NCBI GenBank assembly: GCA_963930655.1
Contig: OZ005609.1
Span: 11,948,501 to 12,012,500 of the forward strand
From: Myrica gale
Taxonomy: Eukaryota; Streptophyta; Magnoliopsida; Fagales; Myricaceae
Direction: 5' to 3'
Length of the DNA: 64,000 nt
Of the stretch, positions 1 through 17,524 are shown one piece after another. Position 1 is the first letter of the stretch. Each line of letters opens with the position of its first letter. The notes under the pieces are model-generated. The model had not been told where the DNA came from, did not search any database, and worked only from the letters and a program-made list of their open reading frames with translations. A program made the position numbers and the translations under genes.

Positions 1-659
1 GGTGCTCGTATATTGAATTAAGTCCGTCCAAACTTAATATATGTGAATAAATGTTCGAATTTTTCTTGTCACCTAAAATAAGGTATCAACAAAGTAATTA
101 ATCTCATAGACTCAAGGAAAATAATTAAAATTTAAAGAGCAAAATGAAAAAAAATACAGGACTAGAGAATTAATTAAACCAAAATTAAAAAGCAAACAAC
201 TCGGTACCAGCCAGCTCAGAAATACTCCTATGGTGACAGTCGCAGCACTAAATTACTATTCATTTTGGCCCTTATCGAACGGTAATGGTTAGCCGGGCAT
301 ATATCAAACGCCCAATTAGGCAATTACCAGGTCAGTCCAAGAAGAGACAAAGAAGTTACAAGTGTGTTTTGTCCAGTTAGGCGTAGCAACTGTCCCACCT
401 GGAATTTCAAGCTCGTGCGTGCCACGTATCCTATTTAGAAGATTCTGGAGCACAAAAAACCTATTTTCTTTCATTTTAGATTTTTGTACTTTTAGGTGCC
501 ACCCAAAAGTCAAGTTGTGAAATCCTTTGGATTTTGAGAAGCCTAGCGATGGATAAGTTTACGGTGGTGTAGCAAAGGCACAAATAGAGAGAGATTTGGT
601 TTCAGGAACTTGTTTTCCGAGCTGGGTTTCTCTTTGGTATGGCGGTTGAGATTTGTTTG
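1..659. other. Upstream intergenic / 5' leader region
   Basis: No supported coding region is visible here. The stretch just before position 660 probably holds the promoter and 5' untranslated leader of the gene that starts at 660. The short open frames on the minus strand have no recognisable content. Confidence 0.5.
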
Positions 660-2285
660 ATGGCATCTCACGGGTATCCTGGGCTTATTTTGCACCAAGA
701 ACAAAGCAGGGTCCTCAAGGTGAATCACAAGTTCATTTTAACGGAAAATTTTGGTTTTGTTTGGGTTGCTGCCATATTAACTATTTGAGAATGGATCTAG
801 GTGGGCATCAATCTGATTGATCAGGGTTATAATTACGTGAATTTTAGCAGGTTTGTTGATCTGGGTTGCTGAAATAAGTTCAGTCTGAAGTGTCTTTTTG
901 TGGATGTTTAGATGAGAATTTATCTTCTTTCGTGCATGTTTTTAGCCATCTTGGTTTTATTGAGCTTATATTGTTTGTGGTTCTATTGAAAGTCAATCTC
1001 TCTCAGTGTTTTCGGTTGTACGTATTTGCGATAATTCTGCTGGCTTTAATACAAATTATGATTGAGTATCTCAACGATTTGTTTTGAATAGCTGAACGGC
1101 CTCCCCATACTTGAGAAAAATGAGTGTCAAAATGGATAGTCACGACTTGAATTTTATTTGTGTTTTTTGATGAATAATTATTCTGGTTTGGTTGTTTTAG
1201 TGAATTTGGTATAAGTTTGGGTTCATTTTTTTTTTAAAACTCATCTACAAACAACAGGCTTATGAGTTACCTGCGTATCTGGTAGCTTGTGTTGAGCTCT
1301 CACTTCACATGTCCATTGGCTAGTTAATCATTTGTTTCTGATGGTCTAAGAACTTGATTCTACAAATAACTCACCTATTTAGTTGCAGCATGAAGTGAGC
1401 TTCTCTCCCTTTGTCATGTAAATGGCACTATTTGTTTGATGCATGAACTATCTGTAATTTAGAAATTTGGGCTTAATTGGAAGTTGCTCAAGTCACTATT
1501 TAGTTTTGAAGTTTGAGATCTTGATTTATAATTAAATTGCTCTCTTTGTTTTTGGTACATTAACGGTATTGCTTTTGACTTTGATGTCTTCTAGTGTTGA
1601 AATCTTTGCTACACTTTGACGAGGACATAAGTTTTTTGTAACTAGTCTATTTTGTTATTGTCTTAATTCAATAGCCTTTACTATAGCTTTCAAAGGTTCT
1701 TTAACTAGTTGAAACATTTTGCTTGTTATTGCAATTTGATTATTCCTAGGCTATTGTTGAAATGTTTATTATCCAGTTCCTAGTGGTTCCATTTAGTAGT
1801 TTGATTGATTATGGTGACAAGTTTGCTTCACCTGGTTATTAGACTATGTTATGGTTCTGTGCCATAACTGTTTGGTTCCTTTGAAAGCTGAATTCTTTTA
1901 AATGTTGTTCAATGCAGGATTGTCAACATCTTTTGCCGAGTTCTGGGGTTGAACACAAGATAGTAAGATCAAGATCACTTACTTTGAGGCCTAATCAGTA
2001 TGAGGCATGGAAACCTATAAGTGGGTTGTACGAGCCCAATCAATTTGTCCAGATTGACTCAACAGTTAAGAGGCCTGTGCTCATTGACGTGCAAGGTTTG
2101 CCAATCACTTTTTGGATGCTATGGTTGTTTGAAGAACATTTCCATTTAATCATTCACTTTGGTGTTACTTATCATGTACCATTTAGTAAAGGATTGCGGG
2201 AGATACATGAATGATAGTATTTAAAAGTATTATTTGGCTCTTGTTTATTTTTGACACTGTTCATCTCACATTGTTCGTAGAAGTG

Positions 2286-2316
<31 letters not shown>

Positions 2317-5300
2317 ACGCACACACTCACATACATCCACATATAGAGTATGTATCTCTATGTTCAGCTGACCTCTTTCCATGGGATATTGGAGAGAGAA
2401 CATCTTTTAAACTTGTCATAACATCTCAAGGAAGCGCTAGCCATATATGAGCTTTGACTTCAAAAGGACTAACTAGTTAAGGTTGCTTTTGAACATCATT
2501 AGTCATTATAAGGCCCAATTTCTCTCAATAAGGAATCCATGTGGGACTTGGTTTTATATCATTCATTTCACATTACTTATCATCACTCACTCTACATAGG
2601 ATTCAGGGTATTACAATCTCCCCCTTAATCGTTACTAGGCTTGCTTTGATACTATTTGTAATGATTTAGGGAAGCATTGGCCACATCTGCAATTTGATTT
2701 CAAAAATACTATTTAAGGTTGTTTTTGAAGCTCATTGGAATCATTACAAGGCCCAGATCCACCCAATATGGAACTAATGTGGGACTTCGCCTGATATCAT
2801 CATTTTTTTTCTCATTACTTATCCTCTCCCCCTTCGCCTGATATCATCTTTCATGTGAAGCCCACGCTTTTTTCTGGTTTAAAAATGGAGTGAACATGTT
2901 TCGATTGATTTAGGATTTCTCTTCTGAATATTCCATCATAATGCTTTTGATTGGGTGGGATTTGATCACTAAGCATCCATATCTGGCTTAAAAAGATGAT
3001 TATGTTGGGCATTAGTCACGGTGGCGGTAAGGCAAAGCTAATCGAAATGGCGGTGCTATCATTGCTGTTGATGTTGGCCTCTGAGAATGTGGTGGTGGCT
3101 AACTTGGTCACTGAATCCAAGGCGGAGCTCAGTTGCTGGGTCAGAAGAGTAGGATTGAAGGAACTATAACATTGTGCAACAAAATTGACACTAAAAGTAG
3201 ATAAACTAGTAATTTTCACCCTTTTCATGAGGCCAATGCTTACTTTTGAGGAACCAAAAAAGCATATACCGTGGATGAACATGTGCCAAGAGAAACAAAA
3301 AAAAGAGCTAGACATTTGGGAGCATTCAACAAAAAGCCTTCTGTTTTTTTATTGACTTTACTTTACTTTAGTACTTTGGGCTAATTTTCTTTTTCATAAA
3401 GCTCTTTTCTGAGTTCTCACCCCTGTGAAGGGTTCCCCATTGTAAAGCCATGTCAAATGCAACCTCACAGGTTTGGTAGTAATGAATGTTCCCAGGGCTT
3501 TTAATGACATCTCAAGTTTTTATGTTAAGTTGTTTTTTCCCCTTGCCCATGTGAGTTAGATTATTGGACTCTTGTATGTGGAGTGCTTCTATGTGTAATT
3601 TGGTGTATGTACTTGAAAGTGCAGCTCCATATGCAAAAGCTTCTGTCATGATGAATAATGCATTGAATTGGGGATATTAACGAGTTTGGGAGAATAAGCA
3701 CCAGCAGAAAAAGGGGATGTCTAGCTAAAAATAGAAAAGTATACCAATAAAGGATTATAAAGCAAGGTGGGTGGATTTTGAACATGAGGTGCATTATAAT
3801 GGTGAGAAAACTAGAAAAGGCTGAAGGGAAGGATGGTGCGGTGGGGTGGGTGGGTGGGTGTGTGTGGGGGGGGGGGGGTATAACTGCTGGTCACTTTGAA
3901 CGTTACACGCTGCTACTTACTCTTTGCTTGTCTCCATATTTGCACTGTGCTGACGTAATCTTATTCACCTCAATTTTTCGAATACAGATAATGACCCTGA
4001 TTCAATACTATTTAGCTTTGGAATTGCTGAGCAATGCACAAAACATGAAAAGATCTTGAAGTTCCTCAAGTCCCGACCAAGTGAAGTGGATAGAAGTGAA
4101 CTAGATATGTCTTTACTATCTGACTTGATGGGGTTACAAGCATTCACAACTGATGTGTATCAGCATCCATCTGCTGCTTCTATTATGTACCCAAGTGGCA
4201 ATCTTTACTCCCAGCAGCCTCTCCGTGACATTGTGGAAGATTTGGCCTGTAGTTCAAAATTTGCAGTTCACCCAGATGGTCGTGTGGTGTTCAAAACAGG
4301 TTCTGGAACAGAGATGAAAGATCTACTTGCAATGGTCGCTGAGTTTTACCTATCAAGAAGCTCGCTGAAATGGAGAAAGCTATCAATGTTGGTCCCACAC
4401 TATACTAGGTATGGTTGCTTAAACCTTTTTGATTCAATCAAAGTAAAATGTAAGTTGAGTTTACTCCTTTAATTTGTTATGTTGTAAGAGGAGCAATTAT
4501 GAACCCTGTTGACTATCCCCATGGAGGTGGTGAAGGGAAGGCCCCAGTTGGTAAAATAAAAGCTGCAACCCAGTCACAGCTGTTCTTAGATTTTGCAAAG
4601 GCGTTGTCTTGTTCCTTCTATCTTCCTTTTTCTCCTTTCCTAACGTATCAAATCTTGTTCTTTTTCGAACAATTTCACTGGAAATGAGGGTTATTTTCTG
4701 TTAGCTTAGCTTATGGTAATAATTTTGTTTTCACAAAACTTTGCTGACTACTTCTGGATTGGATAGACCTTTTATAATGACTTCAACAACCTCTAGTTAT
4801 GGAAACCTCACCACTTGTCTTTCTTGGTTCTGTGACTTTTTTATAGTGTAAAAACTTTTTGGGCTCTACCTATTTCTGCTCATCTTTGGGCCTTGATTGA
4901 GAGCATCGAATTTTTATTAGCTGCCAAACTTGGGTTTACAATTTACTGTGTCTGGATGATCGACCCATTTCGAGTTGATTCAGGCAAATAAATTGCTTAA
5001 TACGAACATGATAAGCAGCGATTTATACTTTCTAAGCATGATGAAGGGCAGAATGATGGAAATTCCTGCGCGAACTAGGTCATGCTTGAACCTTCTCTAC
5101 TTACAACCTTGTTCACTCATATGGCCTGTGAAGTTGAAATTGTCTGGGACTTCTTTGCATTGTCGCTTCTGTTGCCCTATAATTTCTGATCTATCACATA
5201 TTCTAGTACTTAGAAAAGGTACGGTAATTGTAGTTTTCTTGTATTGCAATACTGCATTACGTGTTCTCTTAGAACTCCTCCCTTAATTGGATTGTTGAAT

Positions 5301-7456
5301 GAAATGGATCTCCTTCACAAATTTTAGTGCTACTTATGTTTCAATCATTTGTGTTTGTCATTACTGTTCCTTATATCCTAGGTGCTCATTATGTTGTGCA
5401 GACTGGACAACAATGAAGCTGTCACCAATGTTCATGTGTCTTCTTTGAAGCTTCAAGCTACAACTGTTCTCCCTTTGAAGAGGTATGATTTCTTAAATGT
5501 TAGGGCCTGATTGGATTGATTCTTAGAAAATTGTTCTGAATAACATGTTTTGTGTATGAGAACGAAAACTGTTTCCTGTTGTTTGGTATACCAGTGTTTC
5601 TGACAAAATATAAGAACTTCCAGAAAATAAAACACTGAAAATCTGTTAAAACAATATTTATACAATAAATGCTGACAAAAGTGCTTGTCAGCTCAGAAAT
5701 TCCTGCTATTCCAAACGTGTGATACATTCTTACTGCAGGTAGAAAAAGGAGAGAAGTAGGGTTTGAGGGAGGAGATCACAACAGATTCTTATGACATTAA
5801 TAATCAAATCAAATTCACTCCAACCTGTTAGTTGGTGAACTGCAGAAGTGACACACGAAACTTACAGATGAATAAAAAATCGAAAGAAAAAATATTGAGA
5901 AATGAAAAACAAAAAGAAATCAATAATCCAAAAAATCTTTAAAAAGGAAAAAAAATAAAGAACACCAAGGAAAAAAAGAGAGAGGAAAGCAATAAAAAGG
6001 AAAAACAGCACAAAGGAAAAAAAGAAAGGAATACCAAGTGGAAAGAAAGAGAAGGGGAATGCGGGCAGTTTCTCTCATTTTTTTTTCTTTGATGGATTCT
6101 TTCTCTCCCCCTCCCTCTCCTTTTGTGTTTTTATTTATTCTAAACTTTTTGCTTTTTAATCCTTTTTCCAGAAATGGAAGTCGTGGCACTAAAATGTCAC
6201 GTCTTCAATATCTGTTGAAGGAACTGATGGAGATCTCAAATTTTGAAGGCGGTGGAATTCCAGTTTAATAATTGTAAAATTAGGAAATCGGGTCAAACTT
6301 AAGCCTTCATGTAACATCTCGAAAAAGCACAAAGGGGCTATCATCTTTTTCAAAAAAGAAAAGAAAAGAAAAATGACTACCCACTAACAATTTTTAGAGT
6401 CCCATACATATCACTGCTATTCTCAACCGATTTTTACAAAATATTTAAGCTAATATCAAACTAAAAGATGAAGTCTGCCAGCCTTAGGTCTCCAATACAA
6501 AAATTCATTGGAGTCCACTTCTGAAAATCTGTCACTCTGCATGTATTGCCCAGTGGATATAAGCAGTGGTCGATAGAGTTTGCCTTAAGAACTCAGTTGT
6601 TTTATTTCATAGCTCCCCATTGTTCCTAGCATTCACCTTCATTAACTTCGCTGCCTGGCTGTCTCAAAGCGCCACCTCCACTGTCTTCCCTCCTCACCTC
6701 CACCATATCCAACTTGTTACCAGCCAACTGCATCGAATTCCTGGTTTTCTCCCTCTGAATTCTTTTTCTGCACCTTCCACCTGGCTTTCTTTTTACTTTC
6801 ATGCATTCATTGCTTTAATTTGAAGTTCAATGTTATGTCTCTTCATAGAAAAAATAATTTTTTGTGGTGAACACACACATGAGCTCTCTTCTTGAATTCC
6901 TTGCTTACTACTAACATTTCATGTATATCATGCTGCTCCTCACATTCTTAACAGTCCTGAGAAAGTAAAACTCAAGCCATCACCAAAAAAGAAGAATTGT
7001 CGGAAAGCAGGTAGAGAGAGGGATATGTACAGGAATAACTATTTCCATGCATGTGAGAGCCTTCTGTCATTAATGGTTAACAAGAGGTATGATAGAAAAA
7101 CGGCAATCCTCTCTCTAAAGAAATCTGGTCCCGAGCTTCCTGAGCTCCTAACCCAATTTTCTGTTGGAATTGCTGGGACTGGCCTCGCTGTACTTTTCTC
7201 TGTCCTCAGCAAATTAGCTTGTGGGAGGGTAACATTCGGTGGATCTAAACTCTTGAGCACAGGGTTTGCATTTGGACTGGTTTGGCTCTCATGGGCAGTG
7301 AATAAACTGAGAGACACGATTGTCTATGTCAGCAAGAATGCTGGAAAGTTGAGTTTGAATGAAGAGGAAATGATGAGGAGAATAGATAAAAGCGTGAATT
7401 CAATTTACTTCAGAGTTGCGACTTTGATGGCAGTGGCAGTGCTGAGGTTTGCATGA
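660..7456 (+). CDS. Unknown plant protein, 413 aa, five exons, hydrophobic C-terminus
   Basis: Rebuilt from splice sites with matching phases. Exons: 660-719, 1918-2095, 3988-4408, 5402-5482 and 6955-7456 (1242 nt, 413 residues plus stop). The start is the ATG at 660; exon 1 gives 20 codons ([13 protein letters not shown]...) and joins exon 2 in phase 0. Exons 2-3 code for a soluble part with the motif [20 protein letters not shown] near residues 42-61. A basic lysine-rich linker (about 248-265) follows. The C-terminal part has three hydrophobic stretches at about 312-333, 346-363 and 397-412, so a membrane protein is possible. I do not recognise the family and assign no function. The exon phases and the smooth protein make the model credible; exon 1 is the least certain part. 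Intron 4 contains an exon-like segment at 6172-6268 that would introduce a stop. Confidence 0.72.
2283..2345. repeat. (GT)n / (AC)n microsatellite
   Basis: An alternating GT run is followed directly by an AC-rich run, which could pair back on it. It lies in intron 2 of the 660-7456 gene. Confidence 0.8.
2460..2840. repeat. Two diverged copies of an interspersed repeat
   Basis: Two similar stretches, about 2460-2600 and 2665-2830, share the order 'AAGGTTG...TTTTTGAA', 'AAGGCCCA', 'ATGTGGGACTT' and 'CATTACTTATC'. A TGTGGGACTT block near a CTCCCCCTT block is common in short plant LTR-type repeats, so this may be a remnant of one. No ends or target duplication were found. Confidence 0.45.
3841..3880. 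repeat. G-rich GGTGGGTG / poly-G tract
   Basis: A G-rich run (GGTGGGTGGGTG followed by a run of ten or more G) lies in intron 2 of the 660-7456 gene. It could form a G-quadruplex on the plus strand; that is inference from base composition only. Confidence 0.5.
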
Positions 7457-9034
7457 CCGTCTGAGTGTTATAATTGCCAGAAACTGAACAAAGTATCTGT
7501 AAATGCCATAGCAAAGCTGGGGATGATCAGACGGGCTGAAGCTCATCGAGGTTACTTGAAATGAACTTGGAGACATAGAAGCTAAGGTCAGCCAAATCAT
7601 GGGTCTCCTTGTAGAACTTGCTGTCAATAATAGATTATGATATTAGGAGGCTTATTGGAACAAAAATAATGTACAACTTATACAATTCAATTTTGCATGT
7701 GGAATGAAGAGCTTTTCTTTTTTCCTTTAAATTACCATATATGCTGTTGGTTTTTGAGTTTTTTTCTTTTCCTCTCTCTTAAAGCTCAAGTGACACGATG
7801 AATCCAATACAGTGTCGGCAAACTTACGTATCCAAGTGCTATTTCCGGTTAGTAATACCAGAGAATTACCGTGTGGTTGACCTTCATATTAGGAGTTCTT
7901 CGTGAACTCTCTCTAAACCTCTGTAACGCACATCCCAACCAAGCTGTGGTCTGAACGGATTACCTACCAAACCCGAGAGGCTAACTTCAGTGAAAGTCCC
8001 ATTTAACTTGTTAAAGAAATTAACATCGGATTCGATTCCGCCCTTGTGTTCCTTTGGATCGTGAGAATGACGGAACGCTGAGTCTTACATCTGATGACTG
8101 ATAGAGCTCGGCCAAGATAGCACGGTGGAGTAGCGGATGCCGTCAAATTGCAATATCGACATTTAGGAAGGGAAAAGGGGGGGCTTCCCTTCAAGAGAAG
8201 GGGAAAAAGAAAGAGTAAACAGAGACCTATCTTCAGACTCAAGATCAAGACACCACCCTCCCCTAGCTCTCCCCATGCAGAGAATTCCCAAATCAGAACC
8301 GCATTTTCCGTTCTCAATATGTACGACCAGCAGAAAACAACTTATCAAATTGTATCCCACACTGGCGTGGACTAGGATTTAGCAATGCAAGAACATAAGA
8401 TTGAGAATCGCTGGTTCTTCCCAATCTTTATTTTATCCCTGCAAAACAATGAGATGCATATCCTGCACTTGCTGAACTTTGGGCCTTAGCTATTTCAATA
8501 TAAGATAAACACTGATCTGGGAATTATTTATGGTGAGGCCTCCCTTAACTTTGAAAGAGAGGAAACTTCTATAATGTTGACAGAAGATACCATCCAACAT
8601 TTAATGCCCTTTCCTGTTCTTATTAAATCTCATGCCTATAATTCAAGACATAAACAATGCTTCGAAAGTGATTATAATTAATTATGTGCCGATCCCCATG
8701 CCCACAACACTTCGTGCAATTCGACATTGATCACTGCTTATTTCTCTAATAACAGCGACAGAATTGTTTCAGTAGCAATCAAGATAATGTTAACAAATCG
8801 TGCACTGCAAAAAGGAACAATGAACATCGATTTCCTCTTAATTTACTCAATTTCATACCACTAAAAATCTCTCTAGTATCGCCTATAGCAAACATTTGAT
8901 CCAAGTGAGGACAATGAAAAGTAATGACCGCATGGCGTGTGCAGCCTAATCCGAGAGATAAGAGTCAGGTCTTTTGTTTCCCACTCTGCAATGAACAGAG
9001 ACTTAAAAAGGCTGAAGAATCATGCGGAGTTAGC
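7457..9034. other. Intergenic region between convergent genes
   Basis: This lies between the stop of the unknown plus-strand gene and the stop of the minus-strand EF-Tu gene, so it holds both 3' untranslated regions. No coding region is supported. The block at about 7790-8370 has a composition unlike its AT-rich surroundings and reads like organellar DNA (see findings). Confidence 0.5.
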
Positions 9035-14586
<5,552 letters not shown>

Positions 14587-15001
14587 TTGGAATCAGTAAC
14601 CAAGCCCTAGAACTAAAGAAATGCGGAGCTTCATACGCTGAAAGAGTAGGGGTTTAAGCGGCTTTGCGATTCGAGGGTTTTAGTTCGTATTCTAGGGGTC
14701 CCGAGTTTACTGTACCCGAACCGAATAGCCCAGTTCTGGAAGCCCACAGCCCAGCCCAGCCTACAACCTTCTAGGCACTTAACTAGTACCAACATTTTTT
14801 GGATCAAAATAATAGCAATAGTTCATCTTGCAAGACACCCATGTCCCCTGGTCTTGCCATTTGCCAAACTTATAAGGAGAATGTTTCTTCCTAAGCAAAA
14901 CTTGCAAGGAATTTATCTTCACATTCCAGCCACATCCAAGGAAGGTAGACCGTAGTACTATAAGTTGTATCATCCATTGAGCAAGCCAGCTTTCTTCAGC
15001 T
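14587..15001. promoter_or_regulatory. Shared divergent promoter region (EF-Tu / GDSL)
   Basis: Only 415 bp separate the EF-Tu start codon (minus strand) from the GDSL start codon (plus strand), so this stretch must hold both 5' ends. It includes AGCCCAGCCCAGCC and AGCCCACAGCCC near 14735-14760; AGCCCA-type (telo-box/site II related) motifs are common in plant housekeeping promoters. That these elements act here is inference. Confidence 0.5.
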
Positions 15002-16667
15002 ATGGCTCCTAAAGTTTTTATGTTCCGCGTACTTGCCATGACCCTCTTCATCTTGCCTATTGTTAGCCCTGCCAACTTCAGTTTTCCGGCTGTTTTCAAC
15101 TTCGGCGATTCGAATTCGGACACCGGTGGCTTGGCTGCAGGAGTTGCTTTCCCGGTTGGACCACCCAATGGGCAAACCTACTTCCTTATGCCATCTGGAC
15201 GATTCTGTGATGGCCGTTTGATCATTGATTTCCTAAGTAATCTGTCTTTTGTTCTGACTACTTCAGTCTATGAGCATGCGAAGATGATGTCAAATGTCTT
15301 TATTTACTTCAATATATGAGAAAAATGGTTTTTTCGCATTTAGCAAATTGAACGCAATATGTTTGCTGTAAGTCATTGCAGTACAATAGGCCTAAAGCTT
15401 CGAAGTCAAATGCTCTGCTGCAGTGACGGATGGAAACCAGAAAGTAGGTTTAAATATATTAGAGTCTGTTGTCTAATTTCAGCTTTATGTGTTGCAGTGG
15501 ATGCAATGGACCTACCATTTCTCAATCCATATTTGGATTCTGTTGGTGCGCCGGACTTCTGGACAGGGTGTAACTTTGCGACAGGAGGGTCTACTATACG
15601 TCCAGCCAATGCAGCCTCTACCAGCCCTTTTTCCTTGGGGATTCAGGTTGCTTAACAAAAGGTAAATGCTATGGACAAATGTAAGCTTAAGATTAATGTT
15701 CTGTAAAAGGTTATTGCAAGGACTTGTGATCAAAATTTGTGGTGTTTGTTACAGACAAGAAACTATCAAAATACCTTCCTTCTGAAGAGTTTTTCAAGCA
15801 GGCCGTCTACATGTTTGATATAGGTCAGAATGATCTTGATGGTGCATTTTATTCAAAATCGGAAGCTGAAGTAATTGCTTTCGTTCCGATAATTCTAACC
15901 GAGCTTGAGACTGTAATTAAGGTGGAACCATCTTTCTCCCTATATGAGTCAATAGTCCAAATGGTTTTAGTAGAACAACCAATTGCAAAATAAAGCTCTC
16001 TTTTCTTTTGGTGGTCTTCAGAGATTGTATTATGAGGGTGGTGCAAGGAAGTTTTGGATCCACAGCACTGGTCCCCTTGGATGCTTACCTCGAATCATTG
16101 CAACATTTGGTAAAGACCCATCCAAACTCGACCAGTTTGGATGCGTAAACTCCCATAACCATGCTGCTACTCAATTCAACATGCAATTGTATGATCTTTG
16201 TACAAAATTCCGGGTACAATTGCCTGAAGCCAACTTCACTTATGTTGACATCTTCTCAATAAAACTCGACCTCATTTCTAATTATTCTCAATATGGTAAT
16301 TTCTCTTCCTCATCTTAAATCACTGTTTGCAATTTACTTGCTGTATTGAACTCTTTATTCAGTTATATAGCTGAATTTATATGAACTTTGTGTCTCAGGA
16401 TTTACACAACCTTTAGCAGCTTGCTGCGGGTATGGTGGCTTACCATTGAACTTTGACAACCGAATTGCTTGTGGCCAAACCAGAAATCTAAATGGGAGTG
16501 TGGTGACAGCAACAGCGTGCAATAATACTGTAGAGTACGTGAATTGGGATGGAAACCACTACACAGAAGCTGCAAATGAACATGTTTCAACCCAAATATT
16601 AACAGGGGAATATTTTGACCCACCTCAGAGAATGATCAAAATATCTTCTGGGATTCAAGTTCGTTGA
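15002..16667 (+). pseudogene. GDSL esterase/lipase, probably disabled in exon 2
   Basis: Secreted SGNH-hydrolase family. Exons: 15002-15236, 15498-about 15661, 15755-15921, 16022-16295, 16399-16667. Residues 1-23 form a signal peptide. Block I reads VFNFGDSNSDTGG with nucleophile Ser37. Block III (FDIGQND) is in exon 3 and block V (NWDGNHYTEAAN), with the catalytic Asp and His, is in exon 5. Exons 1-2, 3-4 and 4-5 join in correct phase. The end of exon 2 does not: after FSLGIQVA an in-frame TAA occurs at 15653-15655, and the stretch that normally links GIQV to the KLSKYLP region is about a dozen residues short and out of frame. The coding sequence is otherwise clean, so the lesion looks recent. 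A sequencing error or unusual splicing cannot be ruled out. Confidence 0.85.
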
Positions 16668-17516
16668 ACCGCCCTAATAAAAAATAGAGTTCTTTTACCC
16701 AATACCATTGTACTAACTCAACGTGATCTTCAAGACATGTTATATTAGCGACGCAATTGGGTATGTTGCGATAAAACGTTTTGCGACGAATGTAGAATTT
16801 AGTCATTAAAAATATTTGTATAAAGTGTTTTCATTGCAGAAGAAGTATTTTTAGGGTCGTTACTAAAACACGCTTTTAGCGACGAAATTCTATGCTCGTT
16901 GCTAAAAAATGTGTTTGAAAATAACCTTTGAAACATAACACAAAAATGTAAATGAATAATATGGGACTTAAGAGCCTCTACCATCTTTGTGAAGATCTCT
17001 GTTCCGTATGCCTTAAAAGCTACGACTTTTTGTTGTACATCTTTTATTGTGGAGTGGAGAATTGTTGATAAATACTTTTTTTTTTGTTTCCCTCTCTTTG
17101 TAGAGAATTGTTGTTATCATAGATGTATTCGTATTCCTTCCAAAGATTACTCAATAATTCCATTGCTGACGAAGCACCGGACCATCATGTTTGAAGCACC
17201 GGATTCATGTTGGACCTACGGAATTATTTTCTTTGAGTTGTTATTGAGGCTGGGACCCTATTCTTCTTCCTACAGAATCTCTTTGTTATTTGCTGTCGTG
17301 CTTGCAAATATCTGCTTGTTTGAAGTTCCATTAGGGACTTATTTTCCAGAGTTCCAAGCTGCTGGGAATTGATGTTGAATAGTGTAACCGAGTGCAAATA
17401 TCTGATTGTTATCTCTACAATAATTTGTTGCATAAAGTATTGTGTGAGACCAGAGCAGTGCCATGAAAGTAGATGCTTCTCGGGTCGGGAGTTCTTTCTG
17501 TATCTATTGGGATTGT
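16668..17516. other. Intergenic region with 'GCGACGAA' repeat trace
   Basis: No gene is supported. At 16745-16920 GCGACGAA and GTTGCTAAAA / CGTTACTAAAA recur in both orientations. This pattern is common at the ends of some plant DNA transposons, so a small degraded element is likely. The 127-residue open frame at 16989 has no recognisable features. Confidence 0.5.
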
Positions 17517-17524
17517 CTTGACTT

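Noticed and set aside
3016-3315. 99-codon minus-strand frame in intron 2 of the first gene
   Set aside because: No recognisable domain and no support from splice sites or repeats; probably chance in an intron.
16989-17372. 127-codon plus-strand frame
   Set aside because: Cys/Phe-rich, no family features, no splice partners, and it lies in repeat-containing spacer.
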